From Armillaria gallica (Eukaryota; Basidiomycota; Agaricomycetes; Agaricales; Physalacriaceae): a DNA stretch of 64,000 bases. Below, piece after piece: positions 36,765 to 48,366 of this stretch (within the stretch, counting starts at the first letter, position 1; every line of letters begins with the position of its first letter). Position numbers and translations under genes: made by a program. Below the pieces are notes generated by a model. The model did not search any database. It was not told the origin of the DNA and saw nothing but the letters and a program-made list of their open reading frames with translations. The stretch lies in NCBI GenBank assembly GCA_037576215.1, contig JBANDB010000010.1, positions 186,001 to 250,000 of the forward strand. Reading direction: 5' to 3'.

Positions 36765-39700
36765 TTACAACCACCAATGGAACCAGGATAGGAGATACCA
36801 TTTGGCGTACTGAAGTCCGGTTAAAGATGAAAATTGCTGGATGGTAGTGGAGTCCGCCTGGTCACCGCCGTCCTCCCCATCGTGGGGTGCAAAGAAGAAC
36901 CCAGCAGTGAGAACAAGATAACTGTGTAGGTTTGTTAGTGTATTTCCAACGACATACCAAGGATCACTACCTTAAGATGAGAATGCTTCCTCGGTGGTAA
37001 TTGCTCTTTGCTTCGATGTATGTATAGGTCATCAAGAACATCGAAAGGATGATAGCAATGACGTCCCATCGAGGGAAAATAAGTCTACAGAATCATCAAT
37101 ACTGTCGAGTATGAGGGAAAGTGGTACGGTACGCACGTGAAAGTCTTTGCAACTTCGCCCATTTTATCAGGGGCCCAATAAGCGGAGAACGCAACCATTG
37201 CCGGTATTTGTAGGAGACAGACTTGGAGAGCATACGCTGAGCCGATTTCCATACTGGACACTGGTAAGCACGCTGTAACATGGCGGAGTAAAAGTCGCCT
37301 ACCTGAGGGCAATGTTGCCATTGAGAGCAAATGACATGGCGTTCATGAATTCGGTAGTGTTCGGGACAAGTGCAAATAGGGTGACACCAAGGAACTTCTC
37401 GTCGATCCCAGAGCCTTGTAGAATGACGTCGACGACATCGACAAGAATTTCTGAAAGAACCGATGTTATCTGTGAATCCGACGGACGAAAATGATGGATA
37501 CAAACCTGCGATGATAGCATACAACAGAGTGCATGCGAGCAAAACACTAGCACTGGTAGTGCGACTCCAAGACGGTGCATCGTGCCCTCCTTGACCACCA
37601 GATGCAGACTCATTTTCAGCGCCCGAAACGCGCGCGCGACCCGGAGACTGAGCAGCATGAGCTTGCTGATGGCGTAGAGCACTAACCGTCGCCACCGCTA
37701 CAGCTCTGGTGAAGTCATCGGTTGTCATTGCCTCGGGTAAATGCATAGGTTGTAATGTAGTGTTCTTCACTGCTTGATCCACGCTCTCCATGACGGGCGT
37801 AAAATGTACAGGAGGAGGCATGGAAGGAGCGGCGGCGTAAGAGACTCGGCGAGGTTGAACAGGAGAAGGAGGTCCGCGAGAAGAAGACGGCTGAGATAAT
37901 GGGGCCTGCGAGAGGGATGCTGCGTCTCTACCGAGACTGTGGGCATGGCTTTCCTTGCGATGAAGAGACCCAGGCGTGGTGGGATTTGCAGCGCCGGCAG
38001 ACGGAACGAGGCGATGGTACAAGGATTGGCGCTGATGGATGGGAAGCTCCACGGAATGCATTAGCTGCTGAGGGTTTTGCCAAATTTGGCTGGCATGTGT
38101 ACGGAGAGAGAACCAAAGGCCGATGAGATACGACTATAATTACGACTCCATTAGTAGGCTGAGAGGACTGAACGATGAGAACGTACGAAGAGTAGGATGA
38201 CAGCACAAAAGTACATCAAGCTCTTCACGGTCGATTGATAGAAGGGGTCATCGACAGGGTCCGGGTGTTTATAGTAACAGTGATCACAGATCCAAGGCAT
38301 GCTGCTACCACCAGGTCCAGGCGCAGATGGACAACCACTGCAGATCAATTGGAACTACGGAGTTTTAGTTAGCCTCGACGCATACAGCATAGCACACGAC
38401 ATACATTTCCGTAAGTCTGATAGAACAGCGTGGGTGTTAATGCTCCGATAATAGCCATGATCAACATCATACTGGTGACGCCAGCGCTCTTGGCATTGAA
38501 TTTCTGCTCCTTTCGCCTGAACGCGGCGCTGACCATACTCATGCCGGGCATCAACAGCACACCCGCCAGAATACTACCGACAATAGAACCCTCAACGAGA
38601 TGCCCTTTGTTCTGGACCAGGGCCATAGAATACAGTATAATTTCGATGATAGAACCGAAAGTGGCATTGATGACGGCACCCATGCCGATGGAAGACTGCG
38701 CGGAGATAGATGCAACGGCCATACCGATGAAATACGACAGAGGGATGACACTCGACAAACTGAGAATGAAGATGAGACCCTGTGATGCAATGAAAGCCAG
38801 GAAACTAGGGACATGCTTGTGATGCTCTTCGAGCTTCTCGACCATGGGAAGTAAAACCAACCCATCGAAAATAACGAAGAACACGACGGGCATGAGGTTG
38901 ACGAACAGGATATTGACGCCGCCCACAGTGTACTTGTAGTACTGCAGTCCGACTGCACGATAAGTACAAAGCAGCACTTTGGATGAACCAGACGGCGCGA
39001 CTTGTCCTGCGGCAATGCGAGGATGCTTGACTGAAAACTGAGTACGACTAGCTCCGGGGGAAGATGCCGAATCCCCAGCATTGGTTGTCTCTACTTGCTC
39101 GGAAACTACCACGGAAGGAGGGGCCGCGCAGAATCGTATGGTGTCGGGGTGAGAAAAAATGTGCGTGAGAAGAGCCCAATTGAGTTTTGCCATTGGTATC
39201 GTAACGATGAGGCCCCAACAGATGAGGCAAACGGCGAGCATGAGTGGGGCGATGATAGAGATCATTCCAAGCCAGAAGCAAATTTTGCCGAGCGTGGTGG
39301 CTTTCGGGTTTTCCTTAGCAGCGCCAACCGATGATTCGGAAGACGTCGTGGATAAGGTTGCTCCGTATGATTTGGAAGGCGGCGGTGAGTGCATTTCCGA
39401 AACCGTCTGGAGGAGGGAAGTGTGTTCTCCTGGAATGATAACAGAATTCCAAGACATTGTTTGAACATGCTGCGCTCTTGGGGGAGAGTCAGAAGCAACG
39501 CCTCTGATAGTGCTGGAGGACTGATCATCAGATTCGGGCGCTCTGACTGTGTGCGAAGAATCCCCACTCCAATGACGCTCGTGTGAGGTCGCATCGTCCT
39601 CGTCATCTTCGTCCTCGTCCTCTTCATCAAGCCCTTCACCTTCCACGTATTTCCCAAACGGCCACGCAAGATACCATCCCAACCCGAAGACTAACGTGGA

Positions 39701-40381
39701 ATACTGTTTGCCACCCTGGGGAACGAGATAGAGCAGGGCAGATACGGCAAAGCACGTCAGAGAAAGCCACCAGCCGAACACGGCAACCCAGAAGATGTTG
39801 CCGGGTAAGAGATGGCGCTCTGCCTGAGCAGAAGGGATGGAGTGCAATGCTTCGTCAGCGTAGCGAGTGACTGAACGCGATTTTTTGTACAGCGCCGGCT
39901 TCCAAATGGGGAGACCAAATGGATGCTCGACATTAATGAGCGACTGTCGGTCCTTGAGAGTGATGGGGTCTTCCTCTCTATCGGAGCCGGATTCGTCGGC
40001 ATCATTGGCAGCCTCGTCGTCATTGGGGGCGACCGACTTGCCAACTCGCCTGTCAGCATGCTCGGAGTTATCACCATCTTCATCTTCCTCGTTGAGATGA
40101 TCTTCATCGCGAAAACCTTTACCGGCAGTGCTCACACTTCTGCTGCGGGCTTCACGACGCACCGAATGCAACGATGAGCTGCGAGAGAGGATGGGGGCCG
40201 GCGCTTGTCGAACTGGGGGGGACTGCTGATAAGAGGTTCCTTCGTTGTGATGTTGAGGCGAGTCGGACGCTGACCACTGCGAGCCATGGCTCATCGAGCG
40301 GTGAAGATGGCTAAAAGGAGTGGGAGTCGACGACACAGTGTCGTCCATGTCATCCGACACTGGAGAGGGTAAGTTGGACAT
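36765..40381 (-). CDS. VNX1: VNX1-type vacuolar cation/H+ antiporter (YccF-like domain plus CAX)
   Basis: The order of domains is that of yeast Vnx1, a vacuolar monovalent cation/H+ exchanger of the CAX family. A long acidic Ser-rich N-terminus is followed by LPIWKPALYKKSRSVTRYAD and the YccF-like pair of membrane segments (GNIFWVAVFGWWLSLTCFAV; LVFGLGWYLAWPFGKYVEGE). A second acidic linker precedes the exchanger half. The first CAX signature is GMGAVINATFGSIIEIILYS and HLVEGSIVGSILAGVLLMPG. After a long cytosolic loop the second is GVTLFALVPNTTEFMNAMSF and GSAYALQVCLLQIPAMVAFS. The stop is at 36765-36767. The start is chosen at 40381 (MSNLPSPVSDDMDDTV). An in-frame ATG at 40549 would add an unlikely, cysteine- and aromatic-rich leader. 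Several short introns lie in the 3' half. Confidence 0.9.
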
Positions 40382-40590
40382 CGTGGTCAACGGTGGCGAG
40401 GACTCTTGGTCGTCGTTGTCGTTGTCGACCAGCGCAACTTGAGGCACAAACAAAAGCTGAGTGAAGGAGAAGGCTGCCGAACGACAGCCAATCAGAAAAG
40501 GAAATAATAATATACAAATCCGATACGGAAAATCCCGGGGTATCATCAAAATCTAATCTTATCTTAGAATAAAAACGCCACACTTTTTTA

Positions 40591-42660
40591 TCACTTTTTC
40601 ATCAACTTCTCGTGCAACTGAGCTCCCTTCAGCTTGGCCCGCAGGTACTCGAGACGTGCCTCATACCGCATACTCACTTCCTCCCGTCTGCGCCGTATAT
40701 CCTCCATCTCCCGCTCCATCTCTTCCTCCATCTCATCCTTCTCCTTCTTGTCAGATCTGCCAGACGCAGATCTACCAGCTACGGACCTGATCTCGTCTTC
40801 CGGCACCGAACGCATAGATGGCTGGCCTGAACTTTTCGTTAAGTTAATGCTGGAGCCACTAGTAGTGTATCCATGGTTGAGTGACATCCCCATGGGCAAA
40901 GAAGGCACAGGCGGTGGTGCCAGTCCTCCGCCTCCAGTTCCAGTAGCCCTCCCTGATGACACGCTTGAAACAGAGTTCTTTCTGTGCAATGATCCAGGTC
41001 TTGATGATGATGTTGCGAGGCTCGAAGTCGTCTTCTGGCGCACTACCCTCCTTCCAGTGTATGTCGTGTTGATAGAAGTGCCCGACCGTATTGATGTAAC
41101 ATCGCTATCGGCACTGCTCAAAGCCAACCGCCGTTGACTCCGCGAATCAGGTATCAAGGTCCATGTCGACGCGTCCCCAACGCTACTATCTTCGTGGATC
41201 TTCCCCTGCCTCTGATGATGTTTCTTGGTTAATGCGGTTACCTCAAGTCCATGAAACGCATCCATCAGACGCTTTCGCTCCGACTCGACGGCTGCCATCT
41301 CTTGCTTTATCTCCTCAGAAGATTTGAGGACACCTTCGTCGAAGGCATCGCTTACGGTCCCAGAATACTTGGGATCGGTTGCAAGCGTTCTTGCACCAGG
41401 AAATGCGGAGGGCGGAGTAGCGTATCGTCTAATGCTTGACGCGGTGGAACGAGAGGAGGGAAGGTGGGGCATGCTGGGGTGTTCGTTTAACCCCGTCCGG
41501 CGAGAAGACAATGATATCGTGTCCGTCGGTCGAGACGCTTCTGTCTGTGCGGACGCCACAGACGATGCACTCGACTTCTTGATGATCCGGGGAAGCTTGA
41601 AAATATTGGAACTACTAGATGTTGAAGAGAAGACGCTAGATGTGTCGCTAACATCTTTTGACCCGGACCGAGTCCGACTACCTCCAGGTCTTCGAAACAG
41701 ACCCGCCATGCCTGAGGCAACTGAGTTGCGTGACTGTACTGAAGGGGAACGAGGAACAGTAACGACAAAATTAGAAGAAGGCCGTGAGCTGGCGGACACT
41801 TCGGCAAAGCATACATATATAAGAGCATGCACAGTCAGATATATTAAAGTCACCTACGTCTTTTACTACTTTCACTTCCACGTGCTTGGTGTCGGTTGAC
41901 GGGAACAACAGGTTCCTCAGAAGGCACAGCTGAGTTGCTCGCGAATCTCTCGAACAGACTCTGCCGCAGCATTCGGTATTCATCATCACTGGAAATGAAA
42001 GAACGCACGTCAAGCGACAAACAGGTTAGAAATAAATTGGCACGCACTTCAGCAAGCCTTCCGAATTTGCCACTGCCAACTCGTTCAGCCGTTGCGCTAG
42101 CGTCACCCTATGTTTGCGGTCCATATCACGAAAATGTAAAATTTGATACTGGACATACGTGACGCTATCCGTGGCCTTTCTCGTTAGGGAAACTGCGATG
42201 TCATTTTCGTCATTTGTGTCCTTCCGTAGTGGCGACGGCGCTGACATGTTGGTAGCAGGTTTTTCAGCGGAGGACCCTGGCTGGCCATATACACTGTTCC
42301 GTGGACGAGGTCCCGTCTTTTTATGCAACGAGGCCGCCGCCGCAGCGTCAGTTCCATTCGTATGTATCGGAGACGGCTGAGCCAAGGCTTGAGCTGCTGA
42401 CTTGCCCGTATCGACAAAAGTAGGGTTAGCAGCTTCGCGTTCCTTTCCCTTGTTTTTGCCGTACTACGTGACCCGAATTAGACGTAACGATTCATTTCGG
42501 GAAGCGATGGCGAACAAAAAAGGTTATTTCGGAGTTCTATCAATATTCGCGGAGCGGGTGGAGAGGAAGTACGCACGAAACGTGAGCGGATGACATGGAC
42601 AACGGATTTGTCAGTGACAACGTAGTCGTCGTAGGGCTTCCTTGACGAGAAGAACCCCAT
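40591..42660 (-). CDS. Uncharacterised Ser-rich protein with C-terminal coiled coil
   Basis: The likely start is the ATG at 42660 (MGFFSSRKPYDDYVVTDKSV VHVIRSRF). Several short exons follow, including KKTGPRPRNSVYGQPGSSAE, TLAQRLNELAVANSEGLLK and DDEYRMLRQSLFERFASNSA. A long last exon begins near 41850. It is rich in Ser/Thr/Arg (RRPGGSRTRSGSKDVSDTSS), carries APPPVPSLP, and ends in a strongly charged coiled coil (EMEREMEDIRRRREEVSMRY ... LHEKLMKK) with the stop at 40591. No catalytic domain is recognisable. The disordered Ser-rich body with a polyproline motif and end coil suggests a cytoskeletal or scaffold protein, which is inference. MGFFSS also fits a possible N-myristoylation start. It lies in tandem between CHL1 and the antiporter gene. 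Confidence 0.68.
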
Positions 42661-42891
42661 GCCAGCATTACTACACAGTCGCAAGACACCTCCTGGATGG
42701 TATACTGAAGCCTGCAGCACTGGGTATAGAAAAGGGAAGGGGTGTGAGAGGAAGATGGCGCGGGAACTAACCGCCGGCATCTGAAATTTCTCTCATGATT
42801 GGCGGTCATGCTTCTTTGTATGTCTCAGGATCAGGGTGGACTTTATCGACAGCATATCACTTTACGCCAATTTGAAGATTTTTTGGGCTGA

Positions 42892-45800
42892 CTAGTACGA
42901 ATTTGGTAACTTCTTATTTCTAAAGAAAACTCCCATCTCCTTCATGGCTGATCCAAATGTCTGGGCAACCCTCATCTCTGATCCAATCCACTTCGGCAAC
43001 TTGTTTCGAATATTTGATGATGCATAGCGTTTATCAAGGAGAATCAGGGACGCCCAATCCCCACGGTGTCTGATTGCACGTCCTGTGGCGTTTGTGTATT
43101 AAGCAGACAGATTTCATCGACACGCGACAACGCACCTATACTCTGGTTGACAGCATTCATACACATGTTCTCATACAACTCCGCTGCGGCATCCTTCTGG
43201 CCTTGCGCTTTCTTCAGCTGACCTTTGTCCTCCAGCCGTTTTACATATTTCATCCTCTCGCGAAGCTCTGGAGATGCTAGGTTTGCGTAAGGAAGTCCGA
43301 CAATGACTACTGCCCGAGCTAAATCATCGGCAAAATTCAGGCCCTCGGATAGCTTTGCGCCGATAACTGCGAAAAGCAATGCGCCTTTCTTGTTGTCCAC
43401 CTGGTCCTCATTCAGTGAATTAGCTGTATTCACCCGTGGAGCTACTCACTGGACTGCGAACGGCAGATGAAAATCCTTGTAACACTTCATCGACGTCTTT
43501 AGCCTCATCTGGTTCAAAGAATACCTGCCGTATCAGTTCGAAAAAGAATCATTTTTGACGTGTCGGAACTGTTCACTAACCTTTTTCTTGACGTTGAACT
43601 TTTCTATGACACCAGCAGCTTTCCAATAATTTTTGCTCGTGTTCAAGAATCTATACGACGGAAAGAACACGATCATTCCACCGGGAACGATGTTGGTCAA
43701 ATTCAGGATAATTTGTCCCAGTTCTCCGATCTTGCATAGATTGGTCAAAGATCTGTTGATCGCAGATACATTTGACTTACCACAGCTTTGTCCACCTGCT
43801 TCTCGGCTTTATATTGGAGGTCTCCACCACGTGGACCCTTGGAGATCGTCAATGGCAACAGATTCCAAGGCGGAATGACATGGCCGCAAGAAAAACTGGA
43901 CAACCTTTCACTTGGAAGATTCGCAAATAGTTGGTTGATGACATCGGATATCTGTCAACAAAGTAAGACGCTGAACCTTGCTATTCAAAGCGCCACATAC
44001 GGGTGACATGGTTCCGCCCGCAAGAATGACGGATCGAGCTTCTTCGACTACCTCCATAAATGGCGGGGCTGGATTAAGGAGCTGGTACTTGATTTCGACA
44101 TCTTCATGACCGACGTTGCCCACAAGGGAAAGGCTTATTTTGCCATCTGCGAAGAGAACGGATTATGTTTGCAAACATAGCATGCGTAACTGTACGTACC
44201 TTCAGTAGTCGTTGTCAGTGACCGCATCAAGTCTTCAACCGCATGTAAAGGTGGAACAGCCCCCTTCGAGGTCTGTTTGATTTTTACCGAATCTAAAAGA
44301 TGACACTTAAAACAAAGAAGATACGAAGCGTTAAAACAGAAACCCACCCGTCCTTTTTTCATCCTGCTTGTCAGAGTAATTCGCAATCTTTCTTGCAACC
44401 TAAGAAAAGGAAGTTGTCAGTTTGACGCAATGTGAAATTTAGCATGGCGCTCTGACTTTACTTGTTGTCAAATATCCCGTAATCTCTAGTAAATTAATAC
44501 CTGCGACCTTATTGCCAAGTCTTCCTAGGAGCTCGGATACAGAAAGCATATCGACCTTCTTTTTGACGTACATCGTCCTCCTTCCAGGACAAGGTATAAT
44601 TTGTCAATGCATCTAGAAAAGCGACTAGACGTTTCAAGTGCAGCAAGTTTACGGGAGAAAGTCGGTTATGAAACTTCGAAACGTAAATGCATACTTGTTT
44701 GTAAGATGTTTCCAAGGTAGAGAGAGACAACTTGTGCGTTGACAACGCCAGAAGGGTTGGAATGAGGTCTATCGAAGGGGTTAGCGAGATAACGAATAAT
44801 GACAAGAACCAAATTCACTGTGAGCTTCATCAATGATAACGATTTGATCCTTTAAATCAATTCCGAGTGCTTCGCGTGCTGACTTCTGCAACAGCAGGTT
44901 ATAAGGTAAAGTCACGAGCTGCATTTCGTTAGGAAGGCCATCTCATTTAGTATAAGATTCACCTCTGCTTGGGGTATGGCGCGCCTAGAGCCAAAGTATG
45001 GGCATAAACTAACTATTCGACCGGCGGTGGCCAGGTCTTCAATATCCTTTGGCGAGGCCTAAGGTTGACATGAGTGAAGCTTCGTTGAAGTAACTATGCG
45101 GAATACCAAGATCTGATCCCTAAATTCAGTCATACGGTAATCATCACCTATGGGTGGCAAAAATTGACAGCGTTTGTCCCCCTTCTCTAAAAATACATTG
45201 AGTTTGAAGATATCGTGGCATTGACACCGCTAACCTACCGTTTAGCAGTTCGCGACACCCTTCGTCAAGGTCTTTCTTCTTTGTACGAAGTTCATCATTG
45301 ATGCAAAGCTGTTTTCGCGAGCCAAGCGACACTGTACGTGAATATGATATGGCAGATTCGATGTCAATCTCATCGTCCGATTCTTCAGTAACGCGTTTTC
45401 GGGGCAACGCTGTCGAAGAGCAAGTTGATTGGTTATTGACCGGAAAGAGTTTCAATCTCTTCATTTCTGGTATGATTTGAGTTAACTGAGAATGCGTGCG
45501 TGAGGCGTAGTAAATCTTGGTGCACGTCAGCTCTTCGTCGTCCAACAGGTCACTCCTGGAACCTTTCTCTAGTCTGTATGGTTATTAATACTGGATGAAA
45601 ATGAAGAGAAGTAAAGCATGCTACTTTGCCATCAATGACCTGACCGCTGGTGATATATTATCGTCCTCGGCAGCTTCAGTTTCTGGGAGAAATACATCGT
45701 CATCTTCTTCATCAGCAATAGGTTTGGATTTCTCTTTCATCTTCTGAGAGAATATAAGCATGTGAGGGGGTATTACATTCAATGGGACTCACGGGCTTCT

Positions 45801-46290
45801 TCGAGACGCGCGCCCTTGCCATCCTCCTCAACTCGACTTCCTTTTTCCTGGCCTTCGCCAACCGTTCCTCATATTCATTTTCTTGATCCTCCATGTCTCT
45901 TCGTAAACGTTCCCTGGTCTGCGCAGCCACCCAATCGCTGTCTATATGTGAAGTGAGACTCAAATATTCTTCTCGAGTAAGTAGTCATACCGTCTTGGTC
46001 AGATTCTCCCAATGCCGCCATCTTGCCTTTTCTCGCGCGATTCTTCTCATCGGTTATCCAAGCCAAGCTGGCACATAAAAGACTGAGTGTTTTTCCCTTC
46101 AGGCGCGTCAGTGAACAGTATGATTGCCGAAAGCAAAGATTTGTACCGTGCCAGTTGGACTCTCTACGATAGTCACCTTTCTTCCCTCGATAGACGTGTA
46201 AAGGTGGCGCATGAGCTCCACCTGTATCGGATAAGGGGGAGAATATGGGAATGCCGGAAATTCATCGGGAGTTGGTAGGCTCAGCGACAT
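42892..46290 (-). CDS. CHL1: CHL1/DDX11-type DNA helicase
   Basis: Fe-S superfamily 2 helicase needed for sister-chromatid cohesion and genome stability. It starts [39 protein letters not shown] at 46290. Walker A is [18 protein letters not shown], joined across the first intron. [20 protein letters not shown] is motif Ia. [20 protein letters not shown] and [20 protein letters not shown] place the Fe-S cysteines. [10 protein letters not shown] is the DEAH box. [68 protein letters not shown] and [20 protein letters not shown] are the C-terminal motifs. The stop is at 42892-42894. More than a dozen short introns interrupt the gene and some inner borders were not resolved. It is divergent from the SDHAF4 gene. 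Confidence 0.95.
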
Positions 46291-46430
46291 GACTGGTGGC
46301 AGACGCGTTCAAGTAGAAAAATCAAATTGACGCGAAGATGATAAGCACGTGAGTCGCCGCGAACGCCGAACGTCGGACAAATTTCGGACAGACTCGGACC
46401 GATTGACCGACTTGCTTCTTTGCTCTCACA
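46291..46430. promoter_or_regulatory. Divergent CHL1/SDHAF4 promoter with MCB and CACGTG sites
   Basis: Only 140 bp separate the two ATGs. The interval holds ACGCGT (46303-46308, a perfect MluI cell-cycle box), ACGCGA (46330-46335) and CACGTG (46346-46351). MCB elements drive G1/S genes in fungi, fitting a cohesion helicase. CACGTG binds bHLH factors, which would fit a mitochondrial gene. Function is inferred from motif match and position. Confidence 0.55.
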
Positions 46431-46793
46431 ATGATGTCGTTGCATATTTTTGCTAGAACGCACCGGTCAACCCCGCTTGTGCGAGGCTTCCGTCGTTCTT
46501 TGTCCAACCTGAACCGCCCTTCTCCTCCGTCTCTTCCGCGAGAACTTCAAAGGGAATTCGAGGAACTTCAGCGACAGGCCCAAGCACCTCTTTCTTCGGG
46601 CACCCCGTTATCTGATGTGGAAGTGGAACTTGCAATGCATCCCGATGCGCGGAAACCCGTGAAGCCGACCTTCGAAGGAGACGTTAATCCAGTGACGGGA
46701 GAGCAAGGTGGTCCCAAGCAGGAACCCGTCAAACAGTGGGGAACAGAAGACGACGGGGATTGGAGCTTCAAGGGCCGTGTGTCAGACTTTTGA
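46431..46793 (+). CDS. SDH8: SDHAF4/SDH8-type succinate dehydrogenase assembly factor
   Basis: A single exon encodes 120 aa. The N-terminus MMSLHIFARTHRSTPLVRGF RRSL is a basic mitochondrial presequence. The C-terminal third is the family hallmark (DUF1674): PTFEGDVNPVTGEQGGPKQE, PVKQWGTEDDGDWSFKGRVS DF. SDHAF4 binds the flavinylated SDH catalytic subunit and promotes its union with the Fe-S subunit. The length and motif are typical. ATGATG at the start allows initiation one codon later. It is transcribed away from CHL1 across 140 bp. Confidence 0.95.
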   Translation: MMSLHIFARTHRSTPLVRGFRRSLSNLNRPSPPSLPRELQREFEELQRQAQAPLSSGTPLSDVEVELAMHPDARKPVKPTFEGDVNPVTGEQGGPKQEPVKQWGTEDDGDWSFKGRVSDF

Positions 46794-46871
46794 TATCTAT
46801 AGGGAAGATCGGTATGATATTTCTCATGTCACCTAGCCTAGGGCGCTGTTTCTCATCCACTATTGTAGGAT

Positions 46872-47390
46872 TCATATAGGTACTGCTGCTTCTTGTACGA
46901 TGTCGGCTGTAATGCTGCCGTTTTCCTTCATGGCGTGTAATATCTCGTAAGGAATCCATACAACTCTCATCTCGTGATTCTGCACTTGCTTGCCAACTTG
47001 TGCATACCTGTATGACTGCATGGGCCTGTCTACTTCTCGGAGTCTTCCCCGATCGCGGCCACCCTGGGTTCCTTGGGGGCTAGAAGGAATACTTCATTTG
47101 ATTGAAACAAGCACCCTGCTTCGAGTCCCAGGCTTAGTTGCCCGTAAATTTTCGTTCTCCGGTCTTTGTCGTGAGAAGTCTGCGTACGAACCTCGCTACA
47201 CGCCCAGTTTACAAAGATAGCATCGGTTATCCACATGCAGTTCCATGATATTCTCGAATGCTCTCCGTAAGCTCTTGACTCCCATCACACCCATGTAGAC
47301 GATTATAACCAGTCCCTTGGTTCCAGGGATACTTTTTGAGCATCTGCGCACTGATGGCGCAATGTTCGGGAAATGCATTCTAGGCACTTG
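46872..47390 (-). CDS. Unassigned coding candidate
   Basis: The minus strand contains a run that looks like a real C-terminal exon: REVDRPMQSYRYAQVGKQVQ, NHEMRVVWIPYEILHAMKEN and GSITADIVQEAAVPI, with stop at 46872-46874. Upstream on the same strand, CAISAQMLKKYPWNQGTGYN and KDRRTKIYGQLSLGLEAG are further candidate pieces in other frames, which short introns could join. I could not build one clean model and recognise no family. It would converge on the SDHAF4 gene. Treat the whole model as tentative; the C-terminal piece is the best supported part. Confidence 0.27.
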
Positions 47391-48366
47391 GCATTTCTAC
47401 TCAGACGATAAGAACCAGTCAAACCGGCGCTTCCAAAAGCCTGCATTTAACTACGAAGTGGTCTTATAACGAGGGCAGGTGACTTCTATGATCAGTGGAT
47501 GTCCGGATAACGTACAGCTAACGGAACTATCACAGGTTCGACCACTCGAAACGGCCCAATGTCGAAGTCGAAGAACATCTGAATGGGCCGATGACATTAA
47601 TACAGTTGCTGCGTGGAAAAGTGGTCTGCGTTCGGGAAAAGTATAGTTAGCCCTCTTGAGAGGTACCTATAGAATTGCTCCGAGAAGACAGGAATCCCTG
47701 CATCTGCATTGTATCTGTGTACCTAACAGGAATTCTTAGAAGAATGCATAAGGTTCATATCAAGTTCATATACATACATCTGTCAAAAAAAAGTAGTTGG
47801 CATAAAACGCCAGGATGTCAAGCTGAAATTTACGGATGTAACTGTATGCTTGTCACTTGAGCTGCTTCGAGGATATGTAGCTGTAACAAAATTCAATCAT
47901 TGATTATCTTTATCTTTCGGTGATGTGTATCCATGGAGATCATGACAAACAGCGGCAAAACGTAACGTCGCCTCCTTCCCTCACGTGTATTTTCTCCGAA
48001 AAAAAACTGTTCACTTCCTGGTATCGTCTTACCATCGTCATTCTTTTACCTTCACATTCTTTTGATAGCCCTTGCTGCACATTCACTCCTTGAACTTCTT
48101 GCCTGCTGGACACTGCTCTTACCTGATTAAATCGATCGCTGCCGTGCAATTTTCTCGTGTTTTGTGACGTCGTATTCACTACACGTGTGGTCCCAATTAA
48201 TCCTCGAGACGACAAATTTGATTGGTGAATACCATTCTCCTCTCCGACCCAGTAATAAAACATGTGCGTAGTTTCCCCGTCCTCTTCAACCCTTTCCACC
48301 TGATAGTTATGCTACCCAGGCTACCAGTACCCTTTTGATTCCAGCTATAGACTTTAATTTTGATGT
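47391..48366. other. Intergenic, no supported gene
   Basis: Minus-strand frames at 47940-48299 and 48197-48400 lack domains and overlap the leader region of the next gene. I see nothing else in it. Confidence 0.45.

Noticed and set aside
40382..40549. Start of the antiporter at the ATG 40549
   Set aside because: The extra 56 residues are aromatic/Cys-rich, unlike a family N-terminus, and look like translated leader; 40381 is preferred but 40549 is not excluded.
40612..41137. Long plus-strand open frames opposite the Ser-rich gene
   Set aside because: They are antisense to a strongly Ser/Arg-biased coding exon and show mirrored low complexity without start context or domains.
47940..48299. 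119-codon minus-strand frame
   Set aside because: No domain, no splice support, and it overlaps the probable promoter and leader of the gene at 48367.
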